DNA from: Edaphobacter modestus
GTDB taxonomy: Bacteria > Acidobacteriota > Terriglobia > Terriglobales > Acidobacteriaceae
DNA: 64,000 nt
Assembly: GCF_004217555.1 (NCBI RefSeq)
Contig: NZ_SHKW01000001.1
Span: 2,232,001 to 2,296,000 of the forward strand
Reading direction: 5' to 3'
The notes beneath the pieces are model-generated. The model ran no database searches and had not been told where the DNA came from. It saw only the letters and a list, made by a program, of their open reading frames with translations. Position numbers and translations under genes: made by a program. This document shows positions 17,941-27,515 of the stretch, in pieces. Within the stretch, counting starts at the first letter, position 1, and every line of letters begins with the position of its first letter.

Positions 17941-19140
17941 ATGGTCCTTGTGAAAAAACTCGCCATCCTCGGCTCGACCGGCTCCATCGGTACATCGACT
18001 CTCTCCATCTGCGAATCCTTTCCTGACCGTTACCAGCCGGTTGCGCTTGCGGCTGGAAAAAATCTTGATGTGGCGTATGAGCAATGCGTACGCTGGCGTC
18101 CCCGCACCATCTCCGTCGCGACCGAAGAGCTCGGCGCGCAGCTTCAATCACGGCTCGGTGCAGACGGCATCACCGAAGTTGAGGTCGTCTACGGCACGGC
18201 CGGCACCATACGGGTAGCCACGCTGCCTGAGGTCGATTTCGTAGTTTCGGCGATTGTGGGTGTAGCTGGGCTCGACGCCACCTACGCCGCGGTGAAAGCC
18301 GGCAAGACCATCGGTCTGGCGAACAAGGAGTGCCTGGTCGCAGCTGGCGAGCTCATCATGGCTGCTGCCAAAGAGCATAATGTTGCTCTGCTGCCTATCG
18401 ACTCAGAGCACAACGCCGTGCACCAGTGCATGCGGGGCGGAACCGCCCGCGAAGTCCGGCAGATCTGGCTCACCGCCTCGGGAGGGCCCTTCCGCTCCAC
18501 CCCGCTCTCGGCTTTCGAACAAATCACCCCGGCGCAAGCGCTCAAGCACCCTACCTGGGTCATGGGCCAACGCATCACGATCGATTCGGCGACGATGATG
18601 AACAAGGGCTTCGAGGTCATCGAAGCCTGCCGGATTTTCTCGCTCCCGCCGGCGCAGGTTCGTGTCACCATACATCCGCAGTCCACGGTCCATTCGATGG
18701 TCGAATTCATCGACGGCAGCATCCTCGCCCAGATCTCGGTCACCGATATGCGTCTGCCGATCCTCTATGCACTGGCGTACCCCGAGCGCGTCGATGCTTC
18801 ACCTGCAGCCGGGCTCCATTTTGACCTTAGCTCCCTGAGCCAATTGGACTTCGCACCGCCAGACCTCGAGCGCTTCCCTTGCCTTCGGCTTGCATATGAA
18901 GCCGCCCAAACCGGGGGGGAGGCCTGTATCGCCCTCAATGCCGCCGACGAGATCGCCGTGGCGGCTTTCCTGGAAGGCCAGATCCCATTTCTGGGCATCC
19001 CGCGTACAATAGAACAGGTGTTGCAGCAAACCTCAGGCCGTCAACCTTCGTCTATTCAAGACGTACTCGAAGCCGATCTTACGGCTCGAGCGCGAGCCCG
19101 TGATGTAATCGCTCACCAGTTTTCAGGCGTTCTCCGATAA
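17941..19140 (+). CDS. dxr: 1-deoxy-D-xylulose 5-phosphate reductoisomerase
   Basis: About 399 residues from ATG 17941 (a further in-frame GTG lies at 17950; the upstream ATG at 17881 would add 20 atypical residues). NADPH binding is shown by LAILGSTGSIGTSTL. The metal and substrate site is shown by LPIDSEHNAVHQC, the flexible loop by TASGGPFR, and further signature by HPTWVMGQRITIDSATMMNKG. The enzyme makes MEP, the committed step of the non-mevalonate isoprenoid pathway. This complements uppS upstream, and rseP follows 37 bases later, giving the common bacterial order. Confidence 0.96.
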   Translation: MVLVKKLAILGSTGSIGTSTLSICESFPDRYQPVALAAGKNLDVAYEQCVRWRPRTISVATEELGAQLQSRLGADGITEVEVVYGTAGTIRVATLPEVDFVVSAIVGVAGLDATYAAVKAGKTIGLANKECLVAAGELIMAAAKEHNVALLPIDSEHNAVHQCMRGGTAREVRQIWLTASGGPFRSTPLSAFEQITPAQALKHPTWVMGQRITIDSATMMNKGFEVIEACRIFSLPPAQVRVTIHPQSTVHSMVEFIDGSILAQISVTDMRLPILYALAYPERVDASPAAGLHFDLSSLSQLDFAPPDLERFPCLRLAYEAAQTGGEACIALNAADEIAVAAFLEGQIPFLGIPRTIEQVLQQTSGRQPSSIQDVLEADLTARARARDVIAHQFSGVLR

Positions 19141-19177
19141 GCCGTATCGAGTCTCCCGAGCGAGGTCCTACTCTCCC

Positions 19178-20524
19178 ATGTCTACAATTCTCCAACTAGC
19201 CGTCGTGCTCGGCATCATGGTTCTCGTGCACGAGTTCGGGCACTTTGCGGTCGCGAAGCTCTGCGGCATCCGAGTCGAGACGTTCTCGATCGGCTTCGGT
19301 AAACGCCTCTTCGGCTTCCGCAGAGGCGACACGGATTACCGTCTTTCGTTGCTCCCCCTTGGCGGTTACGTCAAGATGTCGGGCGATAACCCCGGCGAAG
19401 CTCCTACGGATCCCGGCGATTTCAATGCCCATCCCCGCTGGCAGCGCATCCTCGTCGCCCTTGCAGGACCATTCGCCAACTTCATCCTCGCCCTTGGCCT
19501 GATGACCGGCGTCTCGATGCTGCATAACGAGGTGCAGGAGTTCATCTCCGGACCGGCCCTCACGGACTATATCCCTGTCAACACGCCGACCTCCCGCACC
19601 GGAATTCGCTCCGGTGACCTCATCGTTCATTACGACAACGTTGAGAACCCCACCTGGGAGCAGGTCACCATTCGTTCGCTGCTCAACCTCAACCAGAACA
19701 TCGCCTTCTCCTACCTTCACGATGGCCAGAGGGTGGATACGAAGCTGCAGGTCGAAGCCAAAGGCGGCCCGGACAACTTCTCGCTGGACCGGCTGGGCCT
19801 CATCCCCAAGATGCAGAAGGTCCCGGTTCAGGTGGATTCGCTTGAACCGAACATGCCGGCAGCGCGCGCCGGCCTCAAGCCCGGTGACCAGATTGCGTCC
19901 ATCGATGGCCTTCAGCTTCACTCCGTCCCGGCGCTGCTGGCTTATCTACAGGATCAGGCTGGCAAACCCGCCTCACTGACCGTTGTACGTGGCGGCCAGA
20001 GTGTTCCGGTTCAGATCACGCCACAGCTTGCTGAGGTCGGCGATGGAACCAAGGACTATCGCCTGGGATTCCGCCCCGTGCAGCCCCCAGTCAAGATCGA
20101 GCGGCTGCCCTTCGGCAAGGCGGTTGTCGCCTCGTGGGATTACAACAAGAAAGGCTCCATGCTGATCGTCGAGGTCCTCAAGCGGATGTTTACCCGCCAG
20201 GTCTCCGTACGCTCGCTGTCCGGCCCCATCGGTATCGGCCAGCAGATTCATCAGGCTGCGGCGATGCCCGGATGGATGCCTATCGTTGGCTTGATGGCAT
20301 ACATTTCGCTCAACCTGGGGATCTTCAACCTGCTGCCCATTCCGATTCTCGATGGAGGCATGATTCTATTCCTGCTGGTTGAATCCATCATGCGTCGTGA
20401 TCTCAATCAGCAGCTGAAGGAACGGGTCTACCAGGTTGCTTTCGTCTGCATCCTGGTCTTCGCGGCCATGGTTATCTTCAATGACATCAGCAAGCTGGAC
20501 CTGTTCTCCAAGGTCAAGCCCTAG
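19178..20524 (+). CDS. rseP: RIP metalloprotease RseP (site-2 protease, M50)
   Basis: 448 residues. The zinc motif HEFGH is at residues 18-22 in the first membrane helix. A PDZ domain occupies roughly residues 115-310 (with GIRSGDLIV and RAGLKPGDQIASI, suggesting a tandem pair). The third zinc ligand lies in NLLPIPILDGG near residue 385. RseP cuts membrane-anchored anti-sigma factors and signal-peptide remnants inside the membrane. It is the last gene of the envelope operon, followed 18 bases later by an inverted-repeat terminator. Unlike the M50-like protein at 47327, its active site is intact. Confidence 0.95.
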   Translation: MSTILQLAVVLGIMVLVHEFGHFAVAKLCGIRVETFSIGFGKRLFGFRRGDTDYRLSLLPLGGYVKMSGDNPGEAPTDPGDFNAHPRWQRILVALAGPFANFILALGLMTGVSMLHNEVQEFISGPALTDYIPVNTPTSRTGIRSGDLIVHYDNVENPTWEQVTIRSLLNLNQNIAFSYLHDGQRVDTKLQVEAKGGPDNFSLDRLGLIPKMQKVPVQVDSLEPNMPAARAGLKPGDQIASIDGLQLHSVPALLAYLQDQAGKPASLTVVRGGQSVPVQITPQLAEVGDGTKDYRLGFRPVQPPVKIERLPFGKAVVASWDYNKKGSMLIVEVLKRMFTRQVSVRSLSGPIGIGQQIHQAAAMPGWMPIVGLMAYISLNLGIFNLLPIPILDGGMILFLLVESIMRRDLNQQLKERVYQVAFVCILVFAAMVIFNDISKLDLFSKVKP

Positions 20525-20542
20525 TCGAATCGAATCCCAATG

Positions 20543-20599
20543 GCTAAAGGCGGTCGCAGTTGAACCCTCTCGATTTCGCTCCGACCGCCTTTAGCTTTT
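20543..20599 (+). terminator. Terminator of the uppS-rseP operon
   Basis: The arms GCTAAAGGCGGTCG (20543-20556) and its perfect complement (20582-20595) form a 14-bp stem. Four T follow at 20596-20599. It lies 19 bases after the rseP stop. The loop of 25 bases is long but the stem is strong. Confidence 0.75.
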
Positions 20600-20606
20600 C
20601 TGCTCC

Positions 20607-20765
20607 CTAGTCGTCGTCACCGCCGCTCACACGGCCCCGGCTGCGGGGTTGTCCTGCCGGCCTCTGATCCAGCTCTGACCGGCCCCACCTGGTCTTGCCC
20701 ATGGTCACGGCAGCGATAATGATGAGAAGAAGTACGACGACACCACCCCAAAGGACAGGATTCAT
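20607..20765 (-). CDS. Small single-pass membrane protein (52 aa)
   Basis: ATG 20765 is preceded by GGAGG with a 7-base spacer, an excellent ribosome site. The product starts MNPVLWGGVVVLLLIIIAAV, one clear membrane helix. A basic Arg-rich tail follows (KTRWGRSE, RSRGRV) and it ends in GGDDD. I recognise no family. Opposite-charge segments after the helix suggest a cytoplasmic tail by the positive-inside rule. It lies 48 bases downstream of the DHH phosphoesterase on the same strand, so it may be co-transcribed. It is too short for routine ORF calling and would be easy to miss. Confidence 0.65.
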   Translation of the reverse strand: MNPVLWGGVVVLLLIIIAAVTMGKTRWGRSELDQRPAGQPRSRGRVSGGDDD

Positions 20766-20813
20766 CGCAACACCTCCACGTGGTCTGCGGCCACTCCGCC
20801 CTGCTTCAGTTGT

Positions 20814-21809
20814 TTAGACGTCAGCGACGGTATCTCTGGCCCGGAGCTCGGCGACAATCTCTGCCGCCGCCTTTCGTGCGTCGTCCTCCCGATCTGGAGG
20901 GAAGCTGATCGCACCAACCCTGGCATGGCCGCCTCCACCATATCGTTCACAGATCGCTGCCAGATTCGCCAGATTCTCTGCCGGCAGCTGCGTCCACGGA
21001 TTGGTACCGACGGCTACCTTGGTCCGGAAGCTCGACTTGCTAAGGCCAATATTGTACGTCGCTTCAGGGAAAAGATAGTAAGGAATGAACTTGTTGTAGC
21101 CTTCCGTCGGATGATCGGTGATGTCAAACGTAATCACACCGTGTTCCATTGAGGCGCGCTCGCCGATCAGCTTCAGCGCCGCGTGGTGCCGCTCCATCAG
21201 CGGATCCAGCAGCTCCTGGACGAACGGCTGATCCAAAACCTCCTGCAGCGGCATCTCGGTCAGCAGCGGGATCAGCTTCTTTACCAGCGAATCGTCCTGC
21301 GTGCTCTCGATCACCATTGTCAGCTTCATTGCCGGAGCCGCCATATTCACCGCAGCCGTTGCACTCTCATATTTCGCACCGTCGACGATATCGGCCCAAA
21401 AGATCAGCTCCGCCAGTGGCTCGACGTTGAAGCCGAACTTCGTCGCTCCCACCTGCGCAATCAGGCTGGTGCACGAAACGTAGTCAGGGTCGTAAAACTT
21501 TCGCATCGTCTGCGAGCCATCCGCCTGCCCCCGCTCAAAGTCGGCCTGGTCCTCAGGCGTGAGAAACGCACTCAGGTGATGATCGAACCACCACGTCACC
21601 TTCTTCGAAGGCGAATACTTGAAGTCGACGATCGCATTGTCGCCATCGATAAACTCGGCGTCATCAAACAATGCGCCCGCCCGATGCACCAGCCCGTGAT
21701 AGGAAAACTCAGAGCCCGTCTTTACGCACTCCCTATAAAACCGGGTAAATACCGACGCGGAGCACGCCCCATCGAAGCACTTGTCGTGATAGAAAATCTT
21801 GCAATCCAA
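20814..21809 (-). CDS. DHH/DHHA1 family phosphoesterase
   Basis: 331 residues. The N-terminal DHH domain has the metal-binding HDKCFDGACSASVF, an Asp in NAIVDFKY, and the name motif DHH in WWFDHHLSAF. The DHHA1 domain ends with GGGGHARVGAISFP, the nucleotide-binding GGGH. Family members include nanoRNase/pAp phosphatase, cyclic-dinucleotide phosphodiesterases and exopolyphosphatase-like enzymes. The sequence alone does not decide among them. It acts in the cytoplasm. It is followed on the same strand by the 52-residue membrane protein and diverges from the CPBP protease gene. Confidence 0.85.
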   Translation of the reverse strand: MDCKIFYHDKCFDGACSASVFTRFYRECVKTGSEFSYHGLVHRAGALFDDAEFIDGDNAIVDFKYSPSKKVTWWFDHHLSAFLTPEDQADFERGQADGSQTMRKFYDPDYVSCTSLIAQVGATKFGFNVEPLAELIFWADIVDGAKYESATAAVNMAAPAMKLTMVIESTQDDSLVKKLIPLLTEMPLQEVLDQPFVQELLDPLMERHHAALKLIGERASMEHGVITFDITDHPTEGYNKFIPYYLFPEATYNIGLSKSSFRTKVAVGTNPWTQLPAENLANLAAICERYGGGGHARVGAISFPPDREDDARKAAAEIVAELRARDTVADV

Positions 21810-21961
21810 AACTGAGACCTCACCGCCGAACGCTTCTATGTCTCGCGCCCGAAGTCTTTAGAATAGCCGGACCTTCCAGGACGGCCAAGCTCTGAACGAT
21901 TGACGCGGCAACTCGTATATTCTCTCTGAGACGCAGCCCGATCCCTTTCGCGAGACCCCCC

Positions 21962-22978
21962 TTGTCCGAATTCACCCCCGAAGCCGCAAGTATCCCTCCC
22001 CCCTTCGAGCCCCACCGCATCTTCTTTGGACCTCATGGCCTTCGTGCAGGATGGAGTCTGCTGATCGCTCTGGTCCTCTTTTTTGCATTTCTCTTCGCGG
22101 GCAACTCCCTTCTGCACGCTACCCACCTGGTTCCTCCTCCCATCCTCGACCACACCCCAGGTCCCCTGTCCATATTTCTCCGTGAAGTTACCGCCTTCCT
22201 TGCCATTGCGCTCGCCACCTGGATCATGTCGAAGATCGAGCGGCGCCCAATCTCCGTCTACGGTCTGGGAGGCAATCGAAAGGTCTCGTATTTTCTGATC
22301 GGGACGGCTCTTGGCCTGATCGCAATCTCGGGGCTCGTCCTCATCCTGTTCCAGACGGGCCTGCTCGTTATCGATCGCCGTCTGCTCTTCGGCTCTGAGA
22401 TCCCCCGGTACCTTCTGTTGTGGATCCCCGGCTTTCTCGTCATCGGTCTCTTCGAGGAGTATCTGTTCCGAGGCTACCTTCAATACACACTCGCTCGCGG
22501 GCTCTCCGGGCTGGCGCGTTATCTCCCGCGTCCCGCCAACCCGCAGGCAGTCGGCTTTTGGATCGCCGCTTTTCTGGTCTCCTTCGGTTTCGGCGCAATC
22601 CACGGCTCCAACCCTGGCGAAAGTCCCGCCGGTCTTATCTGCGCGGGTATCGCTTCCCTCGTCTTCTGTTTCAGTCTGTGGCGTACCGGCTCGCTCTGGT
22701 GGGCTGTGGGTCTGCACGCGGGATGGGACTATGGACAATCCGTGATCTTCGGCGTCGCGGACAGCGGAGCTCTCTTCTCCCACCGCCTCCTCCAGACCCA
22801 TCCAGTGGGGTCGCCTCTGCTGAGTGGAGGCGCCACCGGCCCCGAAGGAAGTATCTACTGTCTTATTCCCATGATTCTTCTGGCGGTGGCGATTCACTAT
22901 ACGCAGCCGGGGACCGGCGCGGAGAACTATGCGGCCAGGATGCCGGCTCCGGCATCGTCGTCCGAAGCTACGAGCTAA
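21962..22978 (+). CDS. CPBP-family intramembrane protease (Abi/Rce1 type)
   Basis: 338 residues from TTG 21962. It has about eight hydrophobic helices. The catalytic signature is present: E165-E166 with R170 in LFEEYLFRGYL, H214 in GFGAIHGSNPG, and H252 in VGLHAGWDYGQ. The family is related to the CAAX prenyl endopeptidase Rce1 and to bacteriocin self-immunity proteins. Bacterial substrates are mostly unknown. Its 3' end overlaps that of the convergent antiporter gene by 11 bases. Confidence 0.87.
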   Translation: MSEFTPEAASIPPPFEPHRIFFGPHGLRAGWSLLIALVLFFAFLFAGNSLLHATHLVPPPILDHTPGPLSIFLREVTAFLAIALATWIMSKIERRPISVYGLGGNRKVSYFLIGTALGLIAISGLVLILFQTGLLVIDRRLLFGSEIPRYLLLWIPGFLVIGLFEEYLFRGYLQYTLARGLSGLARYLPRPANPQAVGFWIAAFLVSFGFGAIHGSNPGESPAGLICAGIASLVFCFSLWRTGSLWWAVGLHAGWDYGQSVIFGVADSGALFSHRLLQTHPVGSPLLSGGATGPEGSIYCLIPMILLAVAIHYTQPGTGAENYAARMPAPASSSEATS

Positions 22979-24578
22979 GCAGGTATCTGCTCTCTTCTAG
23001 ATCCAGTTCGCGCTCCACCTTGCGCATCACGTTGTCACTGATCAGACCCTCGTCGCGCAGCTGGATCAACGTCCTGCGCTCCGCCTGGATCGCTCCACGT
23101 GCCGCCTGCATCAGCTCGAGGTACACCTCGTTTTTCGTCGCCGAGTGTTCTCCTTCAATATCTTCGGCAACATTGGCCATTCGATGTTCGTAACGATCGA
23201 TCAGATCATCATAGGCATGGATGAAGGCTTCGCTCTTGCCCCGTCTGCCCTCTTCCAGAAAGGAGAGAGCCTGCTGGAGTGCCAGACGTCGCGCGTATCG
23301 TTCCTCCGGTGCGAAGTCATCTCCTCCCGCCAGTCCAAGGGCTCGGATGACCGAAGGAAGCGTGAGCCCTTGCGGCACAAGAGTAACCAGGATGACCGTG
23401 AAGGTCAGAAATACAATCAGGTTTCGGGCGGCAAATGGAGCTCCATTTACGACTTCAGGGATCGAAACCGCGGCTGCCAGCGCAATCACCCCGCGCATCC
23501 CCGTCCAACCGATCACGAAGGTCTCCCGCGCACTGATCTGTTCCTTATGGCCTCTCCATCGTGCGACGAAATTTGCCACCTTGACTGCGGGAATCACCCA
23601 CACCATGCGGAGAGCGAGGAGCATCAGGCTGAAGATGACCCCGTAGAACACCAGCGTAGCCACACCGTATTCCCCATGGATTCCAGTCAGTACATACGGT
23701 ATCTGCAGACCGATGAGCAGGAAGACGATGCCGTTGAACATGAACGTAATCGATTCCCACCCGCTCCAGATCTGAATTCGTACCGAAGGAGAGAAGATCT
23801 TCGCACTTTGCCTGCTTAGAAAAAGACCGGAGGCCACAACGGCCAGAACGCCCGAGGCCTTCGCCTCCTCCCCGGCCAGATATGCCGCGTAGGGGATGAT
23901 AAGGCTGATCACCAGCTCAACCGGTCCATTGTCGATGTAGCGTTCGAAGATCGTGACAATGACTCCGATCAGCAGTCCAATCCCTACTCCGCCTACGATG
24001 AGATAAATCAGGCGCGCCAGACCGGCTTCAAGAGTGGGAAGGTCTCCCCGCGCCAGAAGTCCCAGACCAATCTCGAGCGCGAGCAGACCGGTCGCATCGT
24101 TCAGCAGGCTTTCGCCCTCCAGGATATCCACGATCTGCCGCGGCAAGCCGAGCGACTTCGCCACCGAAGCCGCCGCGATAGCATCCGTCGTGGACAGCAC
24201 CGCGCCCAGAAGAAAACCGGACTTCCAGTCCAGCGCTGTAATAAAGCGGTCGGAAAACTCGGCTACCCCCCATACGGTAAAGCCGACCAGTCCCACTGCC
24301 AGCAATCCGATAATGACCAGGTTCCGTCGAAAGTCTCTCCACGAAACCGCCCAGGCGGCCGCATAAAGCAGCGGGGGCAGAAAAATGACAAACACAAGAT
24401 TTGGGTTCAGCGGAATTCTGGGCATATGCGGCACAAAGCTCAGCACCAGGCCGGCCAGCACCAGCACGATAGGGTAGGGCACCTTCAACCGGTGCGCCAT
24501 CACCGCAAAGGCTGCCACCATCACGAGCAGCAGCAGCACCACTCGCTCAATCGCATGGAGACTGGCAGCGGACTCCAA
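22968..24578 (-). CDS. Na+/H+ antiporter (CPA1 family)
   Basis: About 536 residues from TTG 24578, which has AGGGGG six bases upstream; ATG 24650 would add 24 polar residues and is the alternative. About 12 membrane helices are visible. CPA1 ion-site motifs appear: VLSTTDAIAAASV, and GESLLNDATGLLALE containing the conserved Asn-Asp pair. A cytoplasmic C-terminal tail of roughly 120 residues with a helical bundle (TKNEVYLELMQAARGAIQAER) is typical of YjcE-like antiporters. It exchanges sodium or other cations for protons for pH and salt balance. Confidence 0.9.
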   Translation of the reverse strand: MESAASLHAIERVVLLLLVMVAAFAVMAHRLKVPYPIVLVLAGLVLSFVPHMPRIPLNPNLVFVIFLPPLLYAAAWAVSWRDFRRNLVIIGLLAVGLVGFTVWGVAEFSDRFITALDWKSGFLLGAVLSTTDAIAAASVAKSLGLPRQIVDILEGESLLNDATGLLALEIGLGLLARGDLPTLEAGLARLIYLIVGGVGIGLLIGVIVTIFERYIDNGPVELVISLIIPYAAYLAGEEAKASGVLAVVASGLFLSRQSAKIFSPSVRIQIWSGWESITFMFNGIVFLLIGLQIPYVLTGIHGEYGVATLVFYGVIFSLMLLALRMVWVIPAVKVANFVARWRGHKEQISARETFVIGWTGMRGVIALAAAVSIPEVVNGAPFAARNLIVFLTFTVILVTLVPQGLTLPSVIRALGLAGGDDFAPEERYARRLALQQALSFLEEGRRGKSEAFIHAYDDLIDRYEHRMANVAEDIEGEHSATKNEVYLELMQAARGAIQAERRTLIQLRDEGLISDNVMRKVERELDLEESRYLLSS

Positions 24579-24717
24579 AATCAACCCCCTTTTCTCGCGT
24601 TGTTTTATACCGTCCCAGTAAAACAAAATTCTGCGCACCGTGTCGCCCATCAACGGACGGTGAATCCATCAGCCCTTCCGACTTTGCCGGCCGGAGCATT
24701 TAGACTGGCAGAACGAG

Positions 24718-27375
24718 ATGAGTCTTCCGCAATCCAACGATGAGCGAACCTTTCTTCCCCGAAGACGTGATGCGGACGTTTCCCCGCGGCAGGGGCGTGT
24801 ATCCAGATTTCTCACCATCGGGATCTCGGTCCTGCTTATCGTTGCTCTCACGGCCTTCTTCGCCGCGCGCAGCTACGTTCATCATCTGCTGATAGCTTCG
24901 CTCCCACAGACAGACGGATCGCTGGCTGTTTCCGGTCTGGCCGCGCCCGTCGCCGTCCAGCGCGACGCCCATGGCGTCCCTCACATCCGCGCCGCTTCTC
25001 TCGATGATCTCGTGTTCGCGCAGGGCTTTGTCACCGCTCAGGACCGCCTCTTCCAAATGGACCTTCTCCGTCGACATGCCGCCGGAGAGCTTGCCCAGAT
25101 TCTCGGTCCCGCGATGATCGAGCACGACCGCATCCAGCGAACGCTCCAGCTTCGTGCGAGTGCGGACCGGGCCGTCTCTGCCATTCCAAAAGATCAGCTT
25201 CACTACCTCGAGGTGTATGCCCGCGGAGTCAACGCGTCCATCGCACTCCAACGCGAGCACCTCCCTCTCGAATTTCGCGCCCTGCGCTATGATCCTGCCC
25301 AGTGGACGGCTCGGGACTCTCTCCTGGTCGGTCTTGTCATGTTCCAGGACCTCACCAACAACTTTCCCACCAAGCTCAGCCGCGAGGCGATCTCTGCACG
25401 GCTGCCGCCCGAACTGCTCGACGATCTCTACCCGGTCGGCTCCTGGAGGGATCATCCTCCCGAGCAACCCATCGTCGATCTGACAGCGCCTCAGGAACTC
25501 CCCAATATTCCCCTTGACGAGTCGCAATCGAGGCTTCGGCGCCCGGAACTTCCTACGGCTTCCCCCGCCGATATCCTCGCACTTGCCCATGCCCTGGGTT
25601 CGACGGCATGTGACTCCTGCACCGCCGGCTCCAATAACTGGGCCGTATCCGGCTCCCGAACCGCAACCGGGAAACCTTTCCTCTCCAACGATATGCATCT
25701 GAGCCTGAGCGTGCCGAACATCTGGTACCAGACCGATCTCGCCGCTCCCGCGCCCTTCGGCAGCTTTCATGTGGCAGGAGCCTCCCTGCCGGGCATCCCT
25801 TTCGTCATCGTGGGCCACAACGACCACATCGCCTGGGGTTTCACCAATCTGGGGGCTGATGTGCAGGACGTTTACATTGAACATCTCCGCGGTTCCGGCC
25901 CGTCTGCCGAGTTTCAGTCTGCAGACGGTGCGTGGCATTCCGTCCTCCATCAGACTGAGTTGATTCATGTCCGGGATAAGCCTGACGTCAATCTCGACGT
26001 CACCTCAACGATGCACACCGGCGTTCCGACCCCCATCATCTCCCCGCTGCTTTCGACCGAAAAGCGTTCCCTTTCGCTCCGCTGGACCATCTACGACCCA
26101 TCGACGCTCTCTGCTCCGCTCCTTAGTATCGCCTCTGCAAGTGACTGGCCCAGCTTCCTCACCGCCTTCTCCCAGTTCGGGGGCCCATCCCAGAACGTCG
26201 TCTACGCGGACGATCAGGGCCACATTGGCTACCATGCCGTCGGCGCGATTCCCATCCGCGGCAACCCCTTGGCAGCGGCACAGCCCGCACAGCCGGCTTC
26301 CGCACCTGCGCCGACCCAGGAAGCATCCTCTGCTCCGCACGGCAGCCCCTTGAGTCCGATCCCGGTTGACGCCGTCACCGGTCATTACGACTGGACAGGT
26401 TACATCCCCTTCCTCCAGCTTCCGCAGTCCTTCGATCCTCCCAACGGAATCCTCGCAACTGCGAATTCTCGCGTCACCCCCGACGCCTCTCCCTACACCC
26501 TCACCCTCAACTGGGCTGCGCCTTATCGCAACGAGCGCATCTGGAAGGTGCTGCTCAATCGCGATCACCTGACAGCCGCCGATATGCTCACCCTTCAGAC
26601 CGATGTCTACTCCGACCTCGATCACAATATCGCCCAGCGACTCGCCTACTCCATCGATCACTCTACCGTCACCGACAAGCGCCTGCACCAGGCCGCCGAC
26701 CTTCTCCGTAACTGGAACGGCCAGGTAGATGCCAACTCGCCCGCGCCTCCCATCGTGAACGCTGCCCGCGAGGCACTATGGCAGCTTCTGCTGGAACCCC
26801 ATCTCGGCTCAGAGCCACACTCCAACACGCAAGGCCAAACCCTTCCGCTTTGGAAGCTCTACGCCTGGGGCGAAAAGAGCTACGCTGCCGAGCAGATCAT
26901 CGTGCATTCTCCCGATCGATGGCTCCCACCCGGCTTCACCAACTGGAACGAACTCCTGACAGCCGCCGTCTCCAGGGGTCTCACCGACGCTCATGCCCCC
27001 AATGACCTCTCCAAGTGGCAGCACGGCCAAGCTTATCCCATCGACATTGAGCATCCCATCTTCTCCCGCTCCGCCTTCCTCCGTGCCCTCATCCATCTCC
27101 CCATCGGGACCGGTGTGAAGCCGCAAAGCGGAGATACCAGTACGGTCAAACAGGTAGGCCGAAGCTTCGGTCCATCCGAACGCTTCACCGCCGATCTCTC
27201 CGATCTCGACCGCTCCACATTCAACCTTGTCCTTGGAGAGTCCGGAAATCCTGCGAGTCCATGGTTCATGGATCAATGGCCCGCCTGGTACAACGGCACG
27301 ACCTTCCCCATGCCCTTCACCACCGCCGCCGTCAATGCCGCAACCCGCCATACCTTGACCCTTGAGCCTCAGTAG
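24718..27375 (+). CDS. Penicillin acylase family (Ntn-hydrolase) protein
   Basis: 885 residues. A membrane anchor or uncleaved signal lies near residues 27-55 (LTIGISVLLIVALTAFFAA). The alpha-chain signature VQRDAHGVPHIRA and FAQGFVTAQDRLFQMDLLRR is followed by the autoprocessing site. The expected N-terminal nucleophile is S305 in AGSNNWAVSG, with the SNDMHL strand after it. Such enzymes mature by cutting before the Ser and hydrolyse amides such as penicillins, N-acyl-homoserine lactones or cyclic lipopeptides in the periplasm. The substrate is unknown. It diverges from the antiporter gene. Confidence 0.9.
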   Translation: MSLPQSNDERTFLPRRRDADVSPRQGRVSRFLTIGISVLLIVALTAFFAARSYVHHLLIASLPQTDGSLAVSGLAAPVAVQRDAHGVPHIRAASLDDLVFAQGFVTAQDRLFQMDLLRRHAAGELAQILGPAMIEHDRIQRTLQLRASADRAVSAIPKDQLHYLEVYARGVNASIALQREHLPLEFRALRYDPAQWTARDSLLVGLVMFQDLTNNFPTKLSREAISARLPPELLDDLYPVGSWRDHPPEQPIVDLTAPQELPNIPLDESQSRLRRPELPTASPADILALAHALGSTACDSCTAGSNNWAVSGSRTATGKPFLSNDMHLSLSVPNIWYQTDLAAPAPFGSFHVAGASLPGIPFVIVGHNDHIAWGFTNLGADVQDVYIEHLRGSGPSAEFQSADGAWHSVLHQTELIHVRDKPDVNLDVTSTMHTGVPTPIISPLLSTEKRSLSLRWTIYDPSTLSAPLLSIASASDWPSFLTAFSQFGGPSQNVVYADDQGHIGYHAVGAIPIRGNPLAAAQPAQPASAPAPTQEASSAPHGSPLSPIPVDAVTGHYDWTGYIPFLQLPQSFDPPNGILATANSRVTPDASPYTLTLNWAAPYRNERIWKVLLNRDHLTAADMLTLQTDVYSDLDHNIAQRLAYSIDHSTVTDKRLHQAADLLRNWNGQVDANSPAPPIVNAAREALWQLLLEPHLGSEPHSNTQGQTLPLWKLYAWGEKSYAAEQIIVHSPDRWLPPGFTNWNELLTAAVSRGLTDAHAPNDLSKWQHGQAYPIDIEHPIFSRSAFLRALIHLPIGTGVKPQSGDTSTVKQVGRSFGPSERFTADLSDLDRSTFNLVLGESGNPASPWFMDQWPAWYNGTTFPMPFTTAAVNAATRHTLTLEPQ

Positions 27376-27515
27376 CACGGTCCCAGCCTCGAAACGGCAA
27401 GCTATCTCGACTGGAACGGTACACCCTCGCGTTGAACCAACCCGCATCACGATCATCAGCTGACGGCGGGTACAAATCTGCTTCAGCTATTATTTCGTCG
27501 GGATACCCTAAATCC

